Assembly: GCA_963806395.1 (NCBI GenBank)
Contig: CAWDYI010000005.1
Location: forward strand, 62,001-126,000
From: DASSUW01 sp963806395
Lineage (GTDB): Bacteria > Actinomycetota > Thermoleophilia > Solirubrobacterales > Solirubrobacteraceae
Length of the DNA stretch: 64,000 nucleotides
Direction: 5' to 3'
The position numbers and the translations under genes were made by a program. Every line of letters starts with the position of its first letter. Positions within the stretch are counted from its first letter, which is position 1. The notes under the pieces are model-generated. The model saw nothing but the letters and a program-made list of their open reading frames with translations. It was not told where the DNA came from and did not search any database. Shown here in pieces: positions 28,334 to 36,962 of the stretch.

Positions 28334-29863
28334 ATGCCTGGCGACGCGCTCGCGCTCGAACTGCGCGGGATCACCAAGCGGTTCGGGGCGCTGGTCGCCA
28401 ACGACGCCGTCGACTTCGAGCTGCGCCGTGGAGAGATCCACGCGCTGCTCGGGGAGAACGGCGCCGGCAAGTCGACCCTGATGAACGTCCTCTACGGGCT
28501 CCACCAGCCCGACGAGGGTGAGATCAGGCTCGACGGCGAGCCGGTGCGGATCGACTCCGCACGGCGCGCGATCGGGCTGGGCATCGGCATGGTCCACCAG
28601 CACTTCATGCTCGTCCCGGTGATGACCGTGGCCGAGAACCTGGTACTGGGGACCGAGCCCCATCGCGGGCCGCTGCTGGACTTCAAGTCTGCGGCGGCTC
28701 GCACCCGGGAGCTGTCTGAGCGGTTCGGCCTCGCGGTCGATCCCGACGCGAAGGTCGAGGACCTCGGCGTCGGCGCCCAGCAGCGCGTGGAGATCCTGCG
28801 CGCGCTGTTCCGAGGGGCGAAGGTGCTCGTGCTGGACGAGCCGACGGCGGTGCTCACCGCGCAGGAGTCGCAGGACCTCTTCCGCGTCCTGCGCGCACTC
28901 AAGGACGAGGGCACGTCGATCGTCTTCATCTCGCACAAGCTCAACGAGGTGCTCGACGCCACCGACCGCGTGACCGTGCTGCGGCGCGGGAAGAAGATCG
29001 ACACGGTGCCGACCGAGGGCGCGACCGAGCGCAGCCTCGCGCGCCTGATGGTCGGCCGGGACGTGCTCCTCGCGGTCGAGCGGACCGAACAGAAGCCGGG
29101 CGAGACGCTGCTCGAGGTCAAGGACCTGCACGTCAACGACGATCGCGGGCTGCCGGCGGTGCGCGGGCTGTCGCTCCAAGTGCGGGCCGGCGAGATCGTC
29201 GGCCTCGCCGGCGTCGACGCCAACGGCCAGAGCCAGCTCGTCGAGGCGATCGCCGGGCTGCGCAAGGTGGAGTCCGGCACGATCACGATCGACGGGCGGG
29301 ACATCACCGGCCGGGGATCGCTCACCGCGATCGAGGCGGGCGTCGGCCACATCGCCGAGGATCGCCACGAGCGCGGGCTCGTCCTGCAGTTCGACCTCGC
29401 CGAGAACCTGTCGCTGCTGGAGTACCGCAACCCGGCGATGTCGCGCTGGGGCCTGCTGTCGCCGCGCCGGCTGGCCGAGCGGGCGCGCAAGCTGCTCACC
29501 GACTACGACGTCCGCGGCGGCGACGCCGACACCCCGGCTTCCTCGCTGTCGGGCGGCAACCAGCAGAAGTGCGTGATCGCGCGCGAGCTCGCCGCCGATC
29601 CGAAGGTGCTGCTCGCGGCGCAGCCGACGCGCGGGCTCGACGTCGGCGCGATCGAGTTCGTGCACCGCCGGCTGGTCGAGGAGCGCGACAAGGGTCGCGC
29701 GATCCTGCTGGTGTCGCTCGAACTGGAGGAGGTCCGCTCGCTCAGCGATCGCGCGCTGGTCATCTACGAGGGCCAGATCGCCGCCGAGCTGCCGCCGTCG
29801 GCCTCCGAGGAGGAGTTCGGCGTCCAGATGACCGGCGGCGGCCGCCGCGAGGTCGCCGCGTGA
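28334..29863 (+). CDS. ABC transporter ATP-binding protein, nucleoside type (two ABC domains)
   Basis: 509 residues with two fused ABC modules. The first has Walker A GENGAGKST, Q-loop MVHQHFMLVP, signature LGVGAQQR and Walker B VLVLDEP. The second has the degenerate Walker A GVDANGQSQ and signature LSGGNQQK, a division of labour typical of the NupO/YufO/RbsA class. It powers the two permeases encoded downstream. Start ATG 28334, 22 nt after the lipoprotein gene; the end overlaps the first permease as GTGA. Confidence 0.96.
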   Translation: MPGDALALELRGITKRFGALVANDAVDFELRRGEIHALLGENGAGKSTLMNVLYGLHQPDEGEIRLDGEPVRIDSARRAIGLGIGMVHQHFMLVPVMTVAENLVLGTEPHRGPLLDFKSAAARTRELSERFGLAVDPDAKVEDLGVGAQQRVEILRALFRGAKVLVLDEPTAVLTAQESQDLFRVLRALKDEGTSIVFISHKLNEVLDATDRVTVLRRGKKIDTVPTEGATERSLARLMVGRDVLLAVERTEQKPGETLLEVKDLHVNDDRGLPAVRGLSLQVRAGEIVGLAGVDANGQSQLVEAIAGLRKVESGTITIDGRDITGRGSLTAIEAGVGHIAEDRHERGLVLQFDLAENLSLLEYRNPAMSRWGLLSPRRLAERARKLLTDYDVRGGDADTPASSLSGGNQQKCVIARELAADPKVLLAAQPTRGLDVGAIEFVHRRLVEERDKGRAILLVSLELEEVRSLSDRALVIYEGQIAAELPPSASEEEFGVQMTGGGRREVAA

Positions 29864-31077
29864 GCGCGCCGGATCCCGGCTCGACCGCGCCGATCACGGT
29901 CGCCGGGCGCCTGTCGACGTATCTGAAGGGCGGCGGGATCATCACGCCGCTGATCACCGTGCTGCTGGCGTTCTTCATCGCCGGGCTGGTGGTCGCGTTC
30001 ACGGGCCACAACCCGTTCAGCACCTACCGCGCGATCTTCGAGGGGACGGGCCTGAACTGGTTCTTCCCGTGGATCAGCGCGGAGGACCGGGTCGTCGCCG
30101 AGCTGAACCTGCAGCAGACGCTGATCGCCGCCACGCCGCTGATGCTCACGGGCCTGGCGGTCGCGTTCGCGTTCCGCTGCGGCCTGTTCAACATCGGCGG
30201 CCAGGGCCAGTACCTGGTCGGCACGTTCGCCGCGGTCTGGATCGGCTCGTCCTTCGCAGGCATGCCGGGCTTCCTGCACGTCATCCTCGCGATGGTCGGC
30301 GCCTGCGCCGCCGGGGCGGTGTGGGGCGGGATCGCCGGACTGCTGCGCGCCACCACCGGCGCGAACGAGGTGATCTCGACGATCATGCTCAACTGGATCG
30401 CGGTCTGGACGGGCCTGTTCCTGTTCGGCCTCGGCGGCCCGCTCCAGAGCGACACCGACACCTCGGTCCCGATCTCGAACGACGTCGTGGAGAACGCCAG
30501 GCTGCCCGTGTTCTGGGGCGATCCGCAACTTCAGGGGCTGCATCTCGGCGTGTTCGTCGCGCTCGCGGCGCTGCTCGTGTTCTGGGTGATCCTGAACCGC
30601 ACGCGCACCGGCTTCGAGGTCCGCGCCGTCGGCTTCAACCCCGAGGCCGCGCGCTCGGCGGGCATCTCTGTGGGCCGCAACTACGTGCTGGTGATGGCGA
30701 TCTGTGGTCTGTTCGCCGGGCTCGCCGGCTCGCTGAACGTCCTCGGCTGGCAGTTCCGGGTCGCGACGAACACGATCCAGATCTCCGACATCGGGTTCCT
30801 GGGCATCGCCGTCGCGCTGCTCGGGCGCAACACCGCGATCGGCACGATGTTCGCGGCGCTGCTGTGGGGCGCGCTCGTGACCGGCACGTCGGTCCGCAAC
30901 CTCGACCCCGAGGTGTTCGAGCCGGCGTTGGCGAGCAACCTGACGCTGATCATCCAGGGGCTCGTCGTGCTGTTCGTGAGCGCGGACATCCTCGTCATCT
31001 ACCTGTGGCAGCTGCGCCGCAAGCTCCGACGACGACCACCCGGGATACCCGATGAGGCCGTGCGGGTGACGGCATGA
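29860..31077 (+). CDS. ABC transporter permease, nucleoside type (NupP-like)
   Basis: 405 residues from GTG 29860. Multiple membrane segments (for example LITVLLAFFIAGLVVAF and GLFVALAALLVFWVIL-like stretches) with the conserved GLFNIGGQGQYLVG loop and GANEVISTIMLNWIA cytoplasmic motif of BPD_transp_2 permeases. It pairs with the next permease to form the membrane channel of the nucleoside importer. GTGA overlap with the ATPase gene and ATGA overlap with the next gene indicate coupled translation. Confidence 0.95.
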   Translation: MSAPDPGSTAPITVAGRLSTYLKGGGIITPLITVLLAFFIAGLVVAFTGHNPFSTYRAIFEGTGLNWFFPWISAEDRVVAELNLQQTLIAATPLMLTGLAVAFAFRCGLFNIGGQGQYLVGTFAAVWIGSSFAGMPGFLHVILAMVGACAAGAVWGGIAGLLRATTGANEVISTIMLNWIAVWTGLFLFGLGGPLQSDTDTSVPISNDVVENARLPVFWGDPQLQGLHLGVFVALAALLVFWVILNRTRTGFEVRAVGFNPEAARSAGISVGRNYVLVMAICGLFAGLAGSLNVLGWQFRVATNTIQISDIGFLGIAVALLGRNTAIGTMFAALLWGALVTGTSVRNLDPEVFEPALASNLTLIIQGLVVLFVSADILVIYLWQLRRKLRRRPPGIPDEAVRVTA

Positions 31078-32294
31078 GCACCGTCGCGGAACGGCCGCCC
31101 GCGTCGCCGGAAAGCGCCGAGAGCGGCGGTTGGTCGACGCCGGCCCACATCGGCTGGGCCGGCGTCGCGCTGGCGTTCCTCGCGTTCTTCGTCGCGATCC
31201 CGCCGCTGACGATCCGGTCGCCGGTCCCGACGATCATCCTCGGCGTGGCGGCCCTCGTGGCTGCTGCGGTGGCGATCCGGGGCGGGGAGAAGCGGCTCGG
31301 CTGGAGTGCCGTCGCGGCGGCCGTCGTGGGTATCGCGGGCGGTGTCGCCGCGACCAAGTCCGGTGTCGGCAACCTCGAGCGTGTGGTCGCCTGGTCGGCG
31401 CTGTTCGCGGCGACGCTGCGCTATGCCACGCCGCTGCTGTTCGCCGCGCTCGGCGGCCTGCTGTCCGAGCGCAGCGGCGTCATCAACATCGGTCTCGAGG
31501 GCATGATGCTGATGGGCGCCTTCTGGGGCGTCTGGGGGGCCGAGACCACCGGCTCCTGGCTGCTCGGCCTGCTCATCGGCATGGCGTCGGGCGTGCTGCT
31601 GGCGCTGATCCACGCGGTGTTCTCGATCTCGCTGCGCGCGGACCAGATCGTGTCCGGCTTCTCGATGAACCTGCTCGCACTCGGCATCACCGGGTTCTTC
31701 TACGTCAACATCTACGGCGCCACCGGGACGCCCGACAACATCCCGCGCACGCCCGACGTGCACCTGCCGCTGATCGAGGACATCCCGTTCTTCGGGGACA
31801 TCTTCGGGAACATGAACATCCTGATCTGGCTCGGGCTGCTCACGGTCTTCCTGCTGTGGCTGTTGCTGTTCCGCACGCCGAGCGGCCTTCGGCTGCGCGC
31901 GGTCGGCGAGAACCCGCTGGCGGCCTCGACGGCGGGGCTCTCGCCGATGCGGATCCGCTACCGCGCGGTCGCCGGCTCGGGTGCGCTGGCGGCGATCGGC
32001 GGCGCCTACCTGTCGATCGGATTCGTCGGCTCGTTCACGGAGAACATGACGGCGGGCAAGGGCTATATCGGCCTGGCGGTGATGATCTGCGGCCGCTGGA
32101 TGCCGCGGGGCGCGCTCGTGTTCGCGCTGCTGTTCGGCTTCTTCACCGCGCTCGCGCAGCGGCTGCCGGTGTTCTCGCCGCAGGCGGCGACGCTGTTCCA
32201 GGCGCTCCCGTACGTGATCACGCTGATCGCCGTCGCCGGCGTCGTCGGCAAGTCGATCCCGCCGGCCGCCGACGGTCGCCCGCTCGACCGGTAG
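31074..32294 (+). CDS. ABC transporter permease, nucleoside type (NupQ-like)
   Basis: 406 residues from ATG 31074. The N-terminal third is an extra set of membrane helices; the conserved core contains ALGGLLSERSGVINIGLEGM, SLRADQIVSGFSMNLLALGI and RLRAVGENPLAASTAGLS. It is the second half of the heterodimeric nucleoside permease. Last gene of the operon; the next gene starts 42 bp downstream and is unrelated. Confidence 0.95.
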   Translation: MSTVAERPPASPESAESGGWSTPAHIGWAGVALAFLAFFVAIPPLTIRSPVPTIILGVAALVAAAVAIRGGEKRLGWSAVAAAVVGIAGGVAATKSGVGNLERVVAWSALFAATLRYATPLLFAALGGLLSERSGVINIGLEGMMLMGAFWGVWGAETTGSWLLGLLIGMASGVLLALIHAVFSISLRADQIVSGFSMNLLALGITGFFYVNIYGATGTPDNIPRTPDVHLPLIEDIPFFGDIFGNMNILIWLGLLTVFLLWLLLFRTPSGLRLRAVGENPLAASTAGLSPMRIRYRAVAGSGALAAIGGAYLSIGFVGSFTENMTAGKGYIGLAVMICGRWMPRGALVFALLFGFFTALAQRLPVFSPQAATLFQALPYVITLIAVAGVVGKSIPPAADGRPLDR

Positions 32295-32336
32295 CTCGTT
32301 CGCCCGCGCCGCCGGCGTGCGATCATCGGTCAGGCC

Positions 32337-32867
32337 GTGCGCGGCCTGTCCTGGATCGTCCCGCTGCTCGCCGTCGGCATCACCGCCTGCGGCTCGAGCG
32401 ACGGCGACCGCTTTAGCCTGCGGACGCCGGGCACCGACGACCCGATCGTCCGCGAGATCGACGGCGGCGAGCCGGTCCGCCGCGGCAAGCCGACGCCCAC
32501 CGAGGTGTCGGTTATCCGAGGCTGGGCGGACGCCCTGCGCGCCGGCCACGTCGACGAGGCGTCGAAGTTCTTCGCCGTTCCGATGATCGTCGCCGACGGG
32601 ACGAACCCGCTGCGCCGGCTCGGCAGCCGCAAGGACATCAAGGCCTTCAACCGCGGGCTGCCGTGCGGCGCGAAGCTCGTCGGCACCAAGCGCGGCCAGG
32701 CATCGTTCGTGATCGCCACGTTCGCGCTCACCGAGCGCCCCGGGGTGGGCAGCTGCGGCACCGGCGTCAACCACCTGGCGGCGACCGGCTTCCTGATCAA
32801 GGGGCACCGCATCATCCAGTGGCTGCGCGTCCCGGACCCGCCGCAACCGGATAGCGACGAGAGCTAG
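32337..32867 (+). CDS. Putative lipoprotein of unknown function
   Basis: 176 residues from GTG 32337. Signal peptide with lipobox GITAC (Cys18), then a 100-residue region (VIRGWADALRAGHVDEASKF FAVPMIVADG) that resembles an NTF2/SnoaL-like cone, with two Cys (PCGAKL, GSCGTG) that could form a disulfide outside the membrane. No specific function. It lies downstream of the nucleoside importer on the same strand, but a link is not shown. Its stop codon directly abuts the 3' end of a convergent tRNA gene. Confidence 0.7.
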   Translation: MRGLSWIVPLLAVGITACGSSDGDRFSLRTPGTDDPIVREIDGGEPVRRGKPTPTEVSVIRGWADALRAGHVDEASKFFAVPMIVADGTNPLRRLGSRKDIKAFNRGLPCGAKLVGTKRGQASFVIATFALTERPGVGSCGTGVNHLAATGFLIKGHRIIQWLRVPDPPQPDSDES

Positions 32868-32940
32868 AGCCGGAGAGGGGACTCGAACCCCTGGCCTGCG
32901 ACTTACAAGATCGCTGCTCTACCAGCTGAGCTACTCCGGC
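32868..32940 (-). tRNA. tRNA-Thr (anticodon TGT)
   Basis: Read on the minus strand: acceptor GCCGGAG...CTCCGGC (7 bp), D arm AGCTCAGCTGGTAGAGC, anticodon stem GCGAT/GTCGC with loop CTTGTAA, hence TGT, and T arm AGGGGTTCGAGTCCCCT. Discriminator base T. CCA is not encoded. 73 nt, all arms paired. It reads ACA and other Thr codons by wobble. Confidence 0.97.
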
Positions 32941-33000
32941 GCGGCTCACGAGTCTAGGGGCAGCGTCGAGCGCCGGGATCCGGCTGCCGATACGGAATGC

Positions 33001-33624
33001 ATGCGTACGGCCCGACCCACCGCCCCCGCGTGGGTGAAGCTCGCGCTCGTCGCGGTGTTCGTCGGCGGCCCCGGCTGGTGGCTGATGGAGCACCGCGACC
33101 GCGTCGGCAACGAGTCGCGCCTGAGCGCGATCGCGACGACGATCGCGGGCCGCGACGTCCACGTGCGCTGCCCGGGCGTCACCGGCCGCGTGCTCTCGTG
33201 GGACATCGTCGAGGGCAGCGTGCGGTTCGACGCGACGGGGCGACCGGCGGACGAGACGCGGATACGCGCGTTCACGTGCGCCGAGCTCGACGCACTCGCG
33301 GAGGGCCGGCGGGCGGCGGCGCTCGCGTGCACCGCCGCGGAGTGCGAAGCGGCCGCGAACGACGTGGCGCTCGCGGTCGACGTGCTCGCCCACGAGTCGT
33401 TTCACCTGGCGGGCGTGATCGACGAGGCGGCGACGGAGTGCCGAGCGGTGCAGACGCTCGCCTGGACCGCCGAGCAACTCGGCACGACGCCCGAGCAGGG
33501 GCGGGCGCTCGCGCGCCGGTACCTGGAGAGCGGCTATCCGCGGCTCCCGCAGCGGTACCGGTCCGGCGCGTGTATCGACGGCGGCGGGCTGGACCTACGG
33601 CCCCGCGATCCCGTCTGGCCGTAG
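33001..33624 (+). CDS. Membrane-anchored protein with HExxH motif
   Basis: 207 residues. One N-terminal hydrophobic segment (WVKLALVAVFVGGPGWWLM) suggests a signal anchor. The extracytoplasmic part contains LAHESFHLAG, an exact HExxH (His131) followed by acidic residues, suggesting a zinc metallopeptidase-like fold, and three Cys around CTAAECEAAAND and SGACIDGG. No known family recognised. ATG 33001 lies 60 bp from the divergently oriented tRNA gene. A chance HExxH is possible; the preceding hydrophobic VLA and following LAG fit a helix of a real zincin. Confidence 0.65.
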   Translation: MRTARPTAPAWVKLALVAVFVGGPGWWLMEHRDRVGNESRLSAIATTIAGRDVHVRCPGVTGRVLSWDIVEGSVRFDATGRPADETRIRAFTCAELDALAEGRRAAALACTAAECEAAANDVALAVDVLAHESFHLAGVIDEAATECRAVQTLAWTAEQLGTTPEQGRALARRYLESGYPRLPQRYRSGACIDGGGLDLRPRDPVWP

Positions 33625-33634
33625 CGATAGCCCT

Positions 33635-33694
33635 AGGGGTCTGACCCCTGGTAGGGCGCCCTTACAGGGGTCTGACCCCTGGCAGGGTGCCCTA
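33635..33694. repeat. Two copies of a palindromic 30-bp repeat
   Basis: AGGGGTCTGACCCCTGG + (T/C)AGGG(C/T)GCCCT(T/A)AC occurs at 33635-33664 and 33665-33694. Each unit contains two small palindromes, GGGGTCTGACCCC and AGGGCGCCCT, so the pair can fold as a compact structure. It lies between convergent genes and may act as a terminator or be a REP-like dispersed repeat. Confidence 0.75.
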
Positions 33695-33696
33695 AC

Positions 33697-34335
33697 TCAT
33701 CCGTGGCGGCTGACCGGCAACCGTCCGCGCAGCTTCGCCGCCCGGTGCGCTCCCACCTCATCCCCGTCCCGCACGAGCCGGGCGTAGATCCCGGTCAGCG
33801 CCGCGAAGCCGACCTCGTGGCCGCAGTGGCTGCGCACCGGCCCGGTCGGCGTCGGCCCGGGGTCGACCACCGGGTCGATCAGCCACAGCCGGTCCGGCTC
33901 GCCGATGCCCGCGTACCAGCCCGTCGGCGTCGAGCAGATGCCGACGGCGAGCCCGGCGCGGAGGCCGATCTCCGCGGTCACCGCCGCGACCGCCAGCGGG
34001 TGCCCGGCGCGCCGCTCGAGCACCGCGTCGAACCACAGCCCGTCGACCGACGACTCGTCGGTGCGGAACTGCAGCTCGTCGGTCAGCAGCGCCGCCAGCC
34101 GGTGCGACGACGTCCGCGCGTCATCGGCGGGCGTGATGTCGAACAGCCGGCGCGCGAGCTCGTCCAGCCGGAAGCTCACGCGGCCGGCGACCACGGGCCG
34201 GAACTCGGCGGTGATCGCCAGCAGGATGTCGCCCGGGCCGGGGCAGCAGGGACTCGACAACAGGCGCTCGAACGCTCCCGCCTTGGTCGCCTCCGGGGTG
34301 TCCCACAGTCGCGGTTCGGTCATCGGTGCCCTCAC
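33697..34335 (-). CDS. SirB1/transglutaminase-like family protein
   Basis: 212 residues. The pattern FRLDELARRLFDI, then WFDAVLERRAGHPLAVAAVTAEIGLRAGL and LWLIDPVVDPG is that of the SirB1 N-terminal domain (Transglut_core2), a catalytically uncertain transglutaminase-like fold. An N-terminal FERLLSS...DILLAI helical region precedes it. The protein-substrate or regulatory role is unknown. ATG 34335; a slightly later ATG (MTEPRLW) would give 208 residues. Its 3' end abuts the palindromic repeat pair. Confidence 0.7.
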   Translation of the reverse strand: MRAPMTEPRLWDTPEATKAGAFERLLSSPCCPGPGDILLAITAEFRPVVAGRVSFRLDELARRLFDITPADDARTSSHRLAALLTDELQFRTDESSVDGLWFDAVLERRAGHPLAVAAVTAEIGLRAGLAVGICSTPTGWYAGIGEPDRLWLIDPVVDPGPTPTGPVRSHCGHEVGFAALTGIYARLVRDGDEVGAHRAAKLRGRLPVSRHG

Positions 34336-34382
34336 ATCGGGATGCCAATTCCGACCGACGGTATCAGGATTCGGCGCGACGA

Positions 34383-34398
34383 GTTAGGTGACCCTAAC
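34383..34398. promoter_or_regulatory. 16-bp inverted repeat GTTAGG-TGAC-CCTAAC
   Basis: A perfect 6-bp inverted repeat with 4-bp spacer between the SirB1-like gene and the small ORF. A/T content is higher than the surroundings. It could be an operator for the SirB1-like gene, which starts 48 bp away, or the end of the small ORF's transcript. Confidence 0.35.
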
Positions 34399-34592
34399 TA
34401 GTGGCCGAGGAGATCGAAGCGGCGGCGCTCGGCCTCGACCGCCGCGGCCCGGCGTTCGGGCGTCCATTCGGACTCGCGCTGACGCCGGATCTCGGCCTCG
34501 ACGCGGCGCTCTGACCGGGCCGCTCGGCGCTCCGGCGCCGGCAGGCGCAACTCCCGGACGACCGCAGCCGGGGAGCGGTGGTTGTGCCACAT
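34398..34592 (-). CDS. Small basic hypothetical protein
   Basis: 64 residues starting MWHNHRSPAAVVRELRLPAP, then an Arg/Glu-rich helical stretch ending FDLLGH. The high charge and heptad-like spacing suggest one long helix. No family recognised. It fills an otherwise empty 326-bp gap, and alternative frames here are all Arg/Pro-rich noise; but low complexity means a chance ORF is possible. It diverges from the GGDEF/EAL gene. Confidence 0.4.
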   Translation of the reverse strand: MWHNHRSPAAVVRELRLPAPERRAARSERRVEAEIRRQRESEWTPERRAAAVEAERRRFDLLGH

Positions 34593-34661
34593 GACACGAA
34601 CGGTACGTGCCGTGCCGCGGACCGGTCAAGCCGCCGTGCCGGAAGGTCGATAAACCGCTTT

Positions 34662-36962
34662 GTGATCACTCAGCCACGGCCGGCGCAGGGGAGCGGCACC
34701 GCGCTCGATGCCCTCATCGACGCCGCGGCCGGAATTCTGGCTGCCGATTCGCTCGAGGACACGCTCGGCCGGATCGCCCATCACCTTCAGGCCCTGCTGC
34801 CGTACGACGACCTCACGGTCTACGAGGTCGACGCGGAGGGAACCGGCCTGCGGCCGGTGTTCGCGCTCGGTGCCTGGGTGCAGGCGATCATGTCCGAGGC
34901 GCTCTCGGTCGAGCAGGGCACGACCGGCTGGGTGGTGCGCAACCGCCGCACCCGGAACGTGCCGAACACGCGCTTCGACGAGATCAGCACCGTCGTCCCG
35001 GGCACCGTCGACGACGACGAGGCGTTCGTCTGCGTTCCGCTGCTGGCGCACGACCGCGTCGTCGGCACGCTGAACGTCTATCGGACGGGCATCGACAGGG
35101 CGTTCACCGACGCCGAGGTGGCGCTCGTGGAGCGCTTCGCCACGATGGCCGCGCTCGCCTACGAGGCGGCGCGCCAGCGCGAGCACCTGCGCGAGCAGGC
35201 CGCCACCGACGGACTCACGGGCCTGCTCAACCACCGCGGCGCCCAGGAGCGACTGCGCCGCGAGATCGAGGTCGCGGCGACCGCCGGGCTGTCGCTCAGC
35301 GTCGTCGTGGTCGACCTCGATCACTTCAAGCAGATCAACGACCTCCACGGCCATGCCGAGGGCGACAAGGCGCTCGCCGCCGCGGCCGCCAAGCTGCGCT
35401 CCGTCGTCCGCGACGGTGACGCCGTCGGACGGCTCGGCGGCGAGGAGTTCGTGCTCGTGCTCCCGGGCGTCGCCGGTGAGGGCGCCGCCGACGCGGCCGA
35501 GCGCGCCCGGGCCGCCCTCGCCGAGGTGCTGGTCGGCCGCCGCCGGCTCGAATGCTCGGCCGGCGTCGCGACCTTCCCCGAGGACGCCCAGGAGGCCGCC
35601 GACCTGCTCGAGCGCGCCGACGCCGCGCTCTACGCCGCCAAGCACGCGGGCCGCCGGCAGACGCGCCGCTACGCCGCCAACCTCGCCGCACGCCCATCGC
35701 GCGCCGACGAGCGCGGCGAGGTCGAGGCGCTGCTGAGCCGTGGCCTGGAGGCGATCAACCCGGTGTTCCAGCCCGTGCTCGAGCTCGCGACCGGGCGTGT
35801 GTGCGGCTACGAGGCGCTCGCACGGATCGGCGGCGAGCCCGTCCGCAGGCCGGACCAGTGGTTCGCGCAGGCCCACCGCTGCGGTCTCGGCGCGCCGCTC
35901 GAGGCGCTCGCGCTGCGGGCTGCGCTGGCCGTGCCGGACCGGCCCGTCGGCACCTTCCTCGCGCTCAACGTGAGTCCGCGTGCGCTGCTCGGGACCGAGG
36001 CCATGGAAGCGCTGCCCGACGATCTCTCCGACGTGGTGATCGAGCTCACCGAGCACGAGCTGTTCACCTCCGGGGAAGCGCTCGACGCGCGGCTCGTAGA
36101 GCTGCGCGCGCGTGGCGCGCGCGTGGCGCTCGACGACGCAGGCGCCGGCTACGCCGGGCTCCAGCAGCTGATCCGCGTCGCGCCCGACATCCTCAAGATC
36201 GACCGCTCGCTCGTGCACGGCGCCCACAGCGACGTGTCGCGGTACGCGCTGCTCGAGGCGCTCGTCACCTTCGCCGGCACCACCGGCGCCGCGGTCTGCG
36301 GCGAGGGCGTCGAGGACCTCGCCGACCTACGCGCGCTCGCGGACCTCGACGCCACCTACGCGCAGGGCTACGCGCTCGCGCGCCCGGCTGCCGCATGGGC
36401 CACCCTCAGCCCGCACATCGTCGCCACCGCCCACGTGCGCGACGGCGTCCGCGTGGCGACCGGCGCGATCGGCAGCGTCTCGACGTGGGCGCGCACGCTC
36501 GCCGAGCTGGGCGACGACCTCGCCGAGGTCAGCGACATCGCGGAGCTCGTCACGGCCGGCCGCCGCGCGGCGCGGCTTCTGAGCGCCGAGGACGTGTCGC
36601 TGATGTGGGAGGTCGACGGGTCGCTCGAGCTGCTGTCCGACAACAAGGACGCCGCGGGTGAGCTGTGGGAGCTCGCCGACTTCCCGGCCACGCTCCGGCT
36701 GATGGACGAGCACATGCCCGGGCAGGTCGTCGTCGGAGATCCCGAGAGCGACCCGACCGAGATCGCCGAGCTCGTGCGCCTCGGGTACGGCGCGGTGCTG
36801 ATGGTGCCGGTCCGCGTCGGCGGCGGCCAGCGCGCGCTGGTCGAGGTCTACCGGATCCACCCGCAGGCGTTCACCAGCGCCGAAGTCGACCGCGCGCGCG
36901 TCGTCGCGCAGCAGTTCGGTCCCGTGCTGGCTAGGCTCGCCACCACGCGAGTGCGTCACTGA
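34662..36962 (+). CDS. GAF-GGDEF-EAL-GAF cyclic di-GMP signalling protein
   Basis: 766 residues from GTG 34662 (GGAAGG 15 nt upstream; the frame is open to 34578, but that part is Arg-rich noise). An N-terminal GAF sensor covers about 10-175. The diguanylate cyclase domain holds VVDLDHFKQINDLHGH and the active-site RLGGEEF. The EAL phosphodiesterase domain has GYEALARIGG, LNVSP, IELTEHE, DDAGAGYAG and DILKIDRSLV, all metal-site positions kept. A second GAF closes the protein. It may make and break c-di-GMP depending on ligand. Cytoplasmic; no membrane segment. Its 3' end overlaps the convergent epimerase gene by 32 nt. Confidence 0.93.
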   Translation: MITQPRPAQGSGTALDALIDAAAGILAADSLEDTLGRIAHHLQALLPYDDLTVYEVDAEGTGLRPVFALGAWVQAIMSEALSVEQGTTGWVVRNRRTRNVPNTRFDEISTVVPGTVDDDEAFVCVPLLAHDRVVGTLNVYRTGIDRAFTDAEVALVERFATMAALAYEAARQREHLREQAATDGLTGLLNHRGAQERLRREIEVAATAGLSLSVVVVDLDHFKQINDLHGHAEGDKALAAAAAKLRSVVRDGDAVGRLGGEEFVLVLPGVAGEGAADAAERARAALAEVLVGRRRLECSAGVATFPEDAQEAADLLERADAALYAAKHAGRRQTRRYAANLAARPSRADERGEVEALLSRGLEAINPVFQPVLELATGRVCGYEALARIGGEPVRRPDQWFAQAHRCGLGAPLEALALRAALAVPDRPVGTFLALNVSPRALLGTEAMEALPDDLSDVVIELTEHELFTSGEALDARLVELRARGARVALDDAGAGYAGLQQLIRVAPDILKIDRSLVHGAHSDVSRYALLEALVTFAGTTGAAVCGEGVEDLADLRALADLDATYAQGYALARPAAAWATLSPHIVATAHVRDGVRVATGAIGSVSTWARTLAELGDDLAEVSDIAELVTAGRRAARLLSAEDVSLMWEVDGSLELLSDNKDAAGELWELADFPATLRLMDEHMPGQVVVGDPESDPTEIAELVRLGYGAVLMVPVRVGGGQRALVEVYRIHPQAFTSAEVDRARVVAQQFGPVLARLATTRVRH

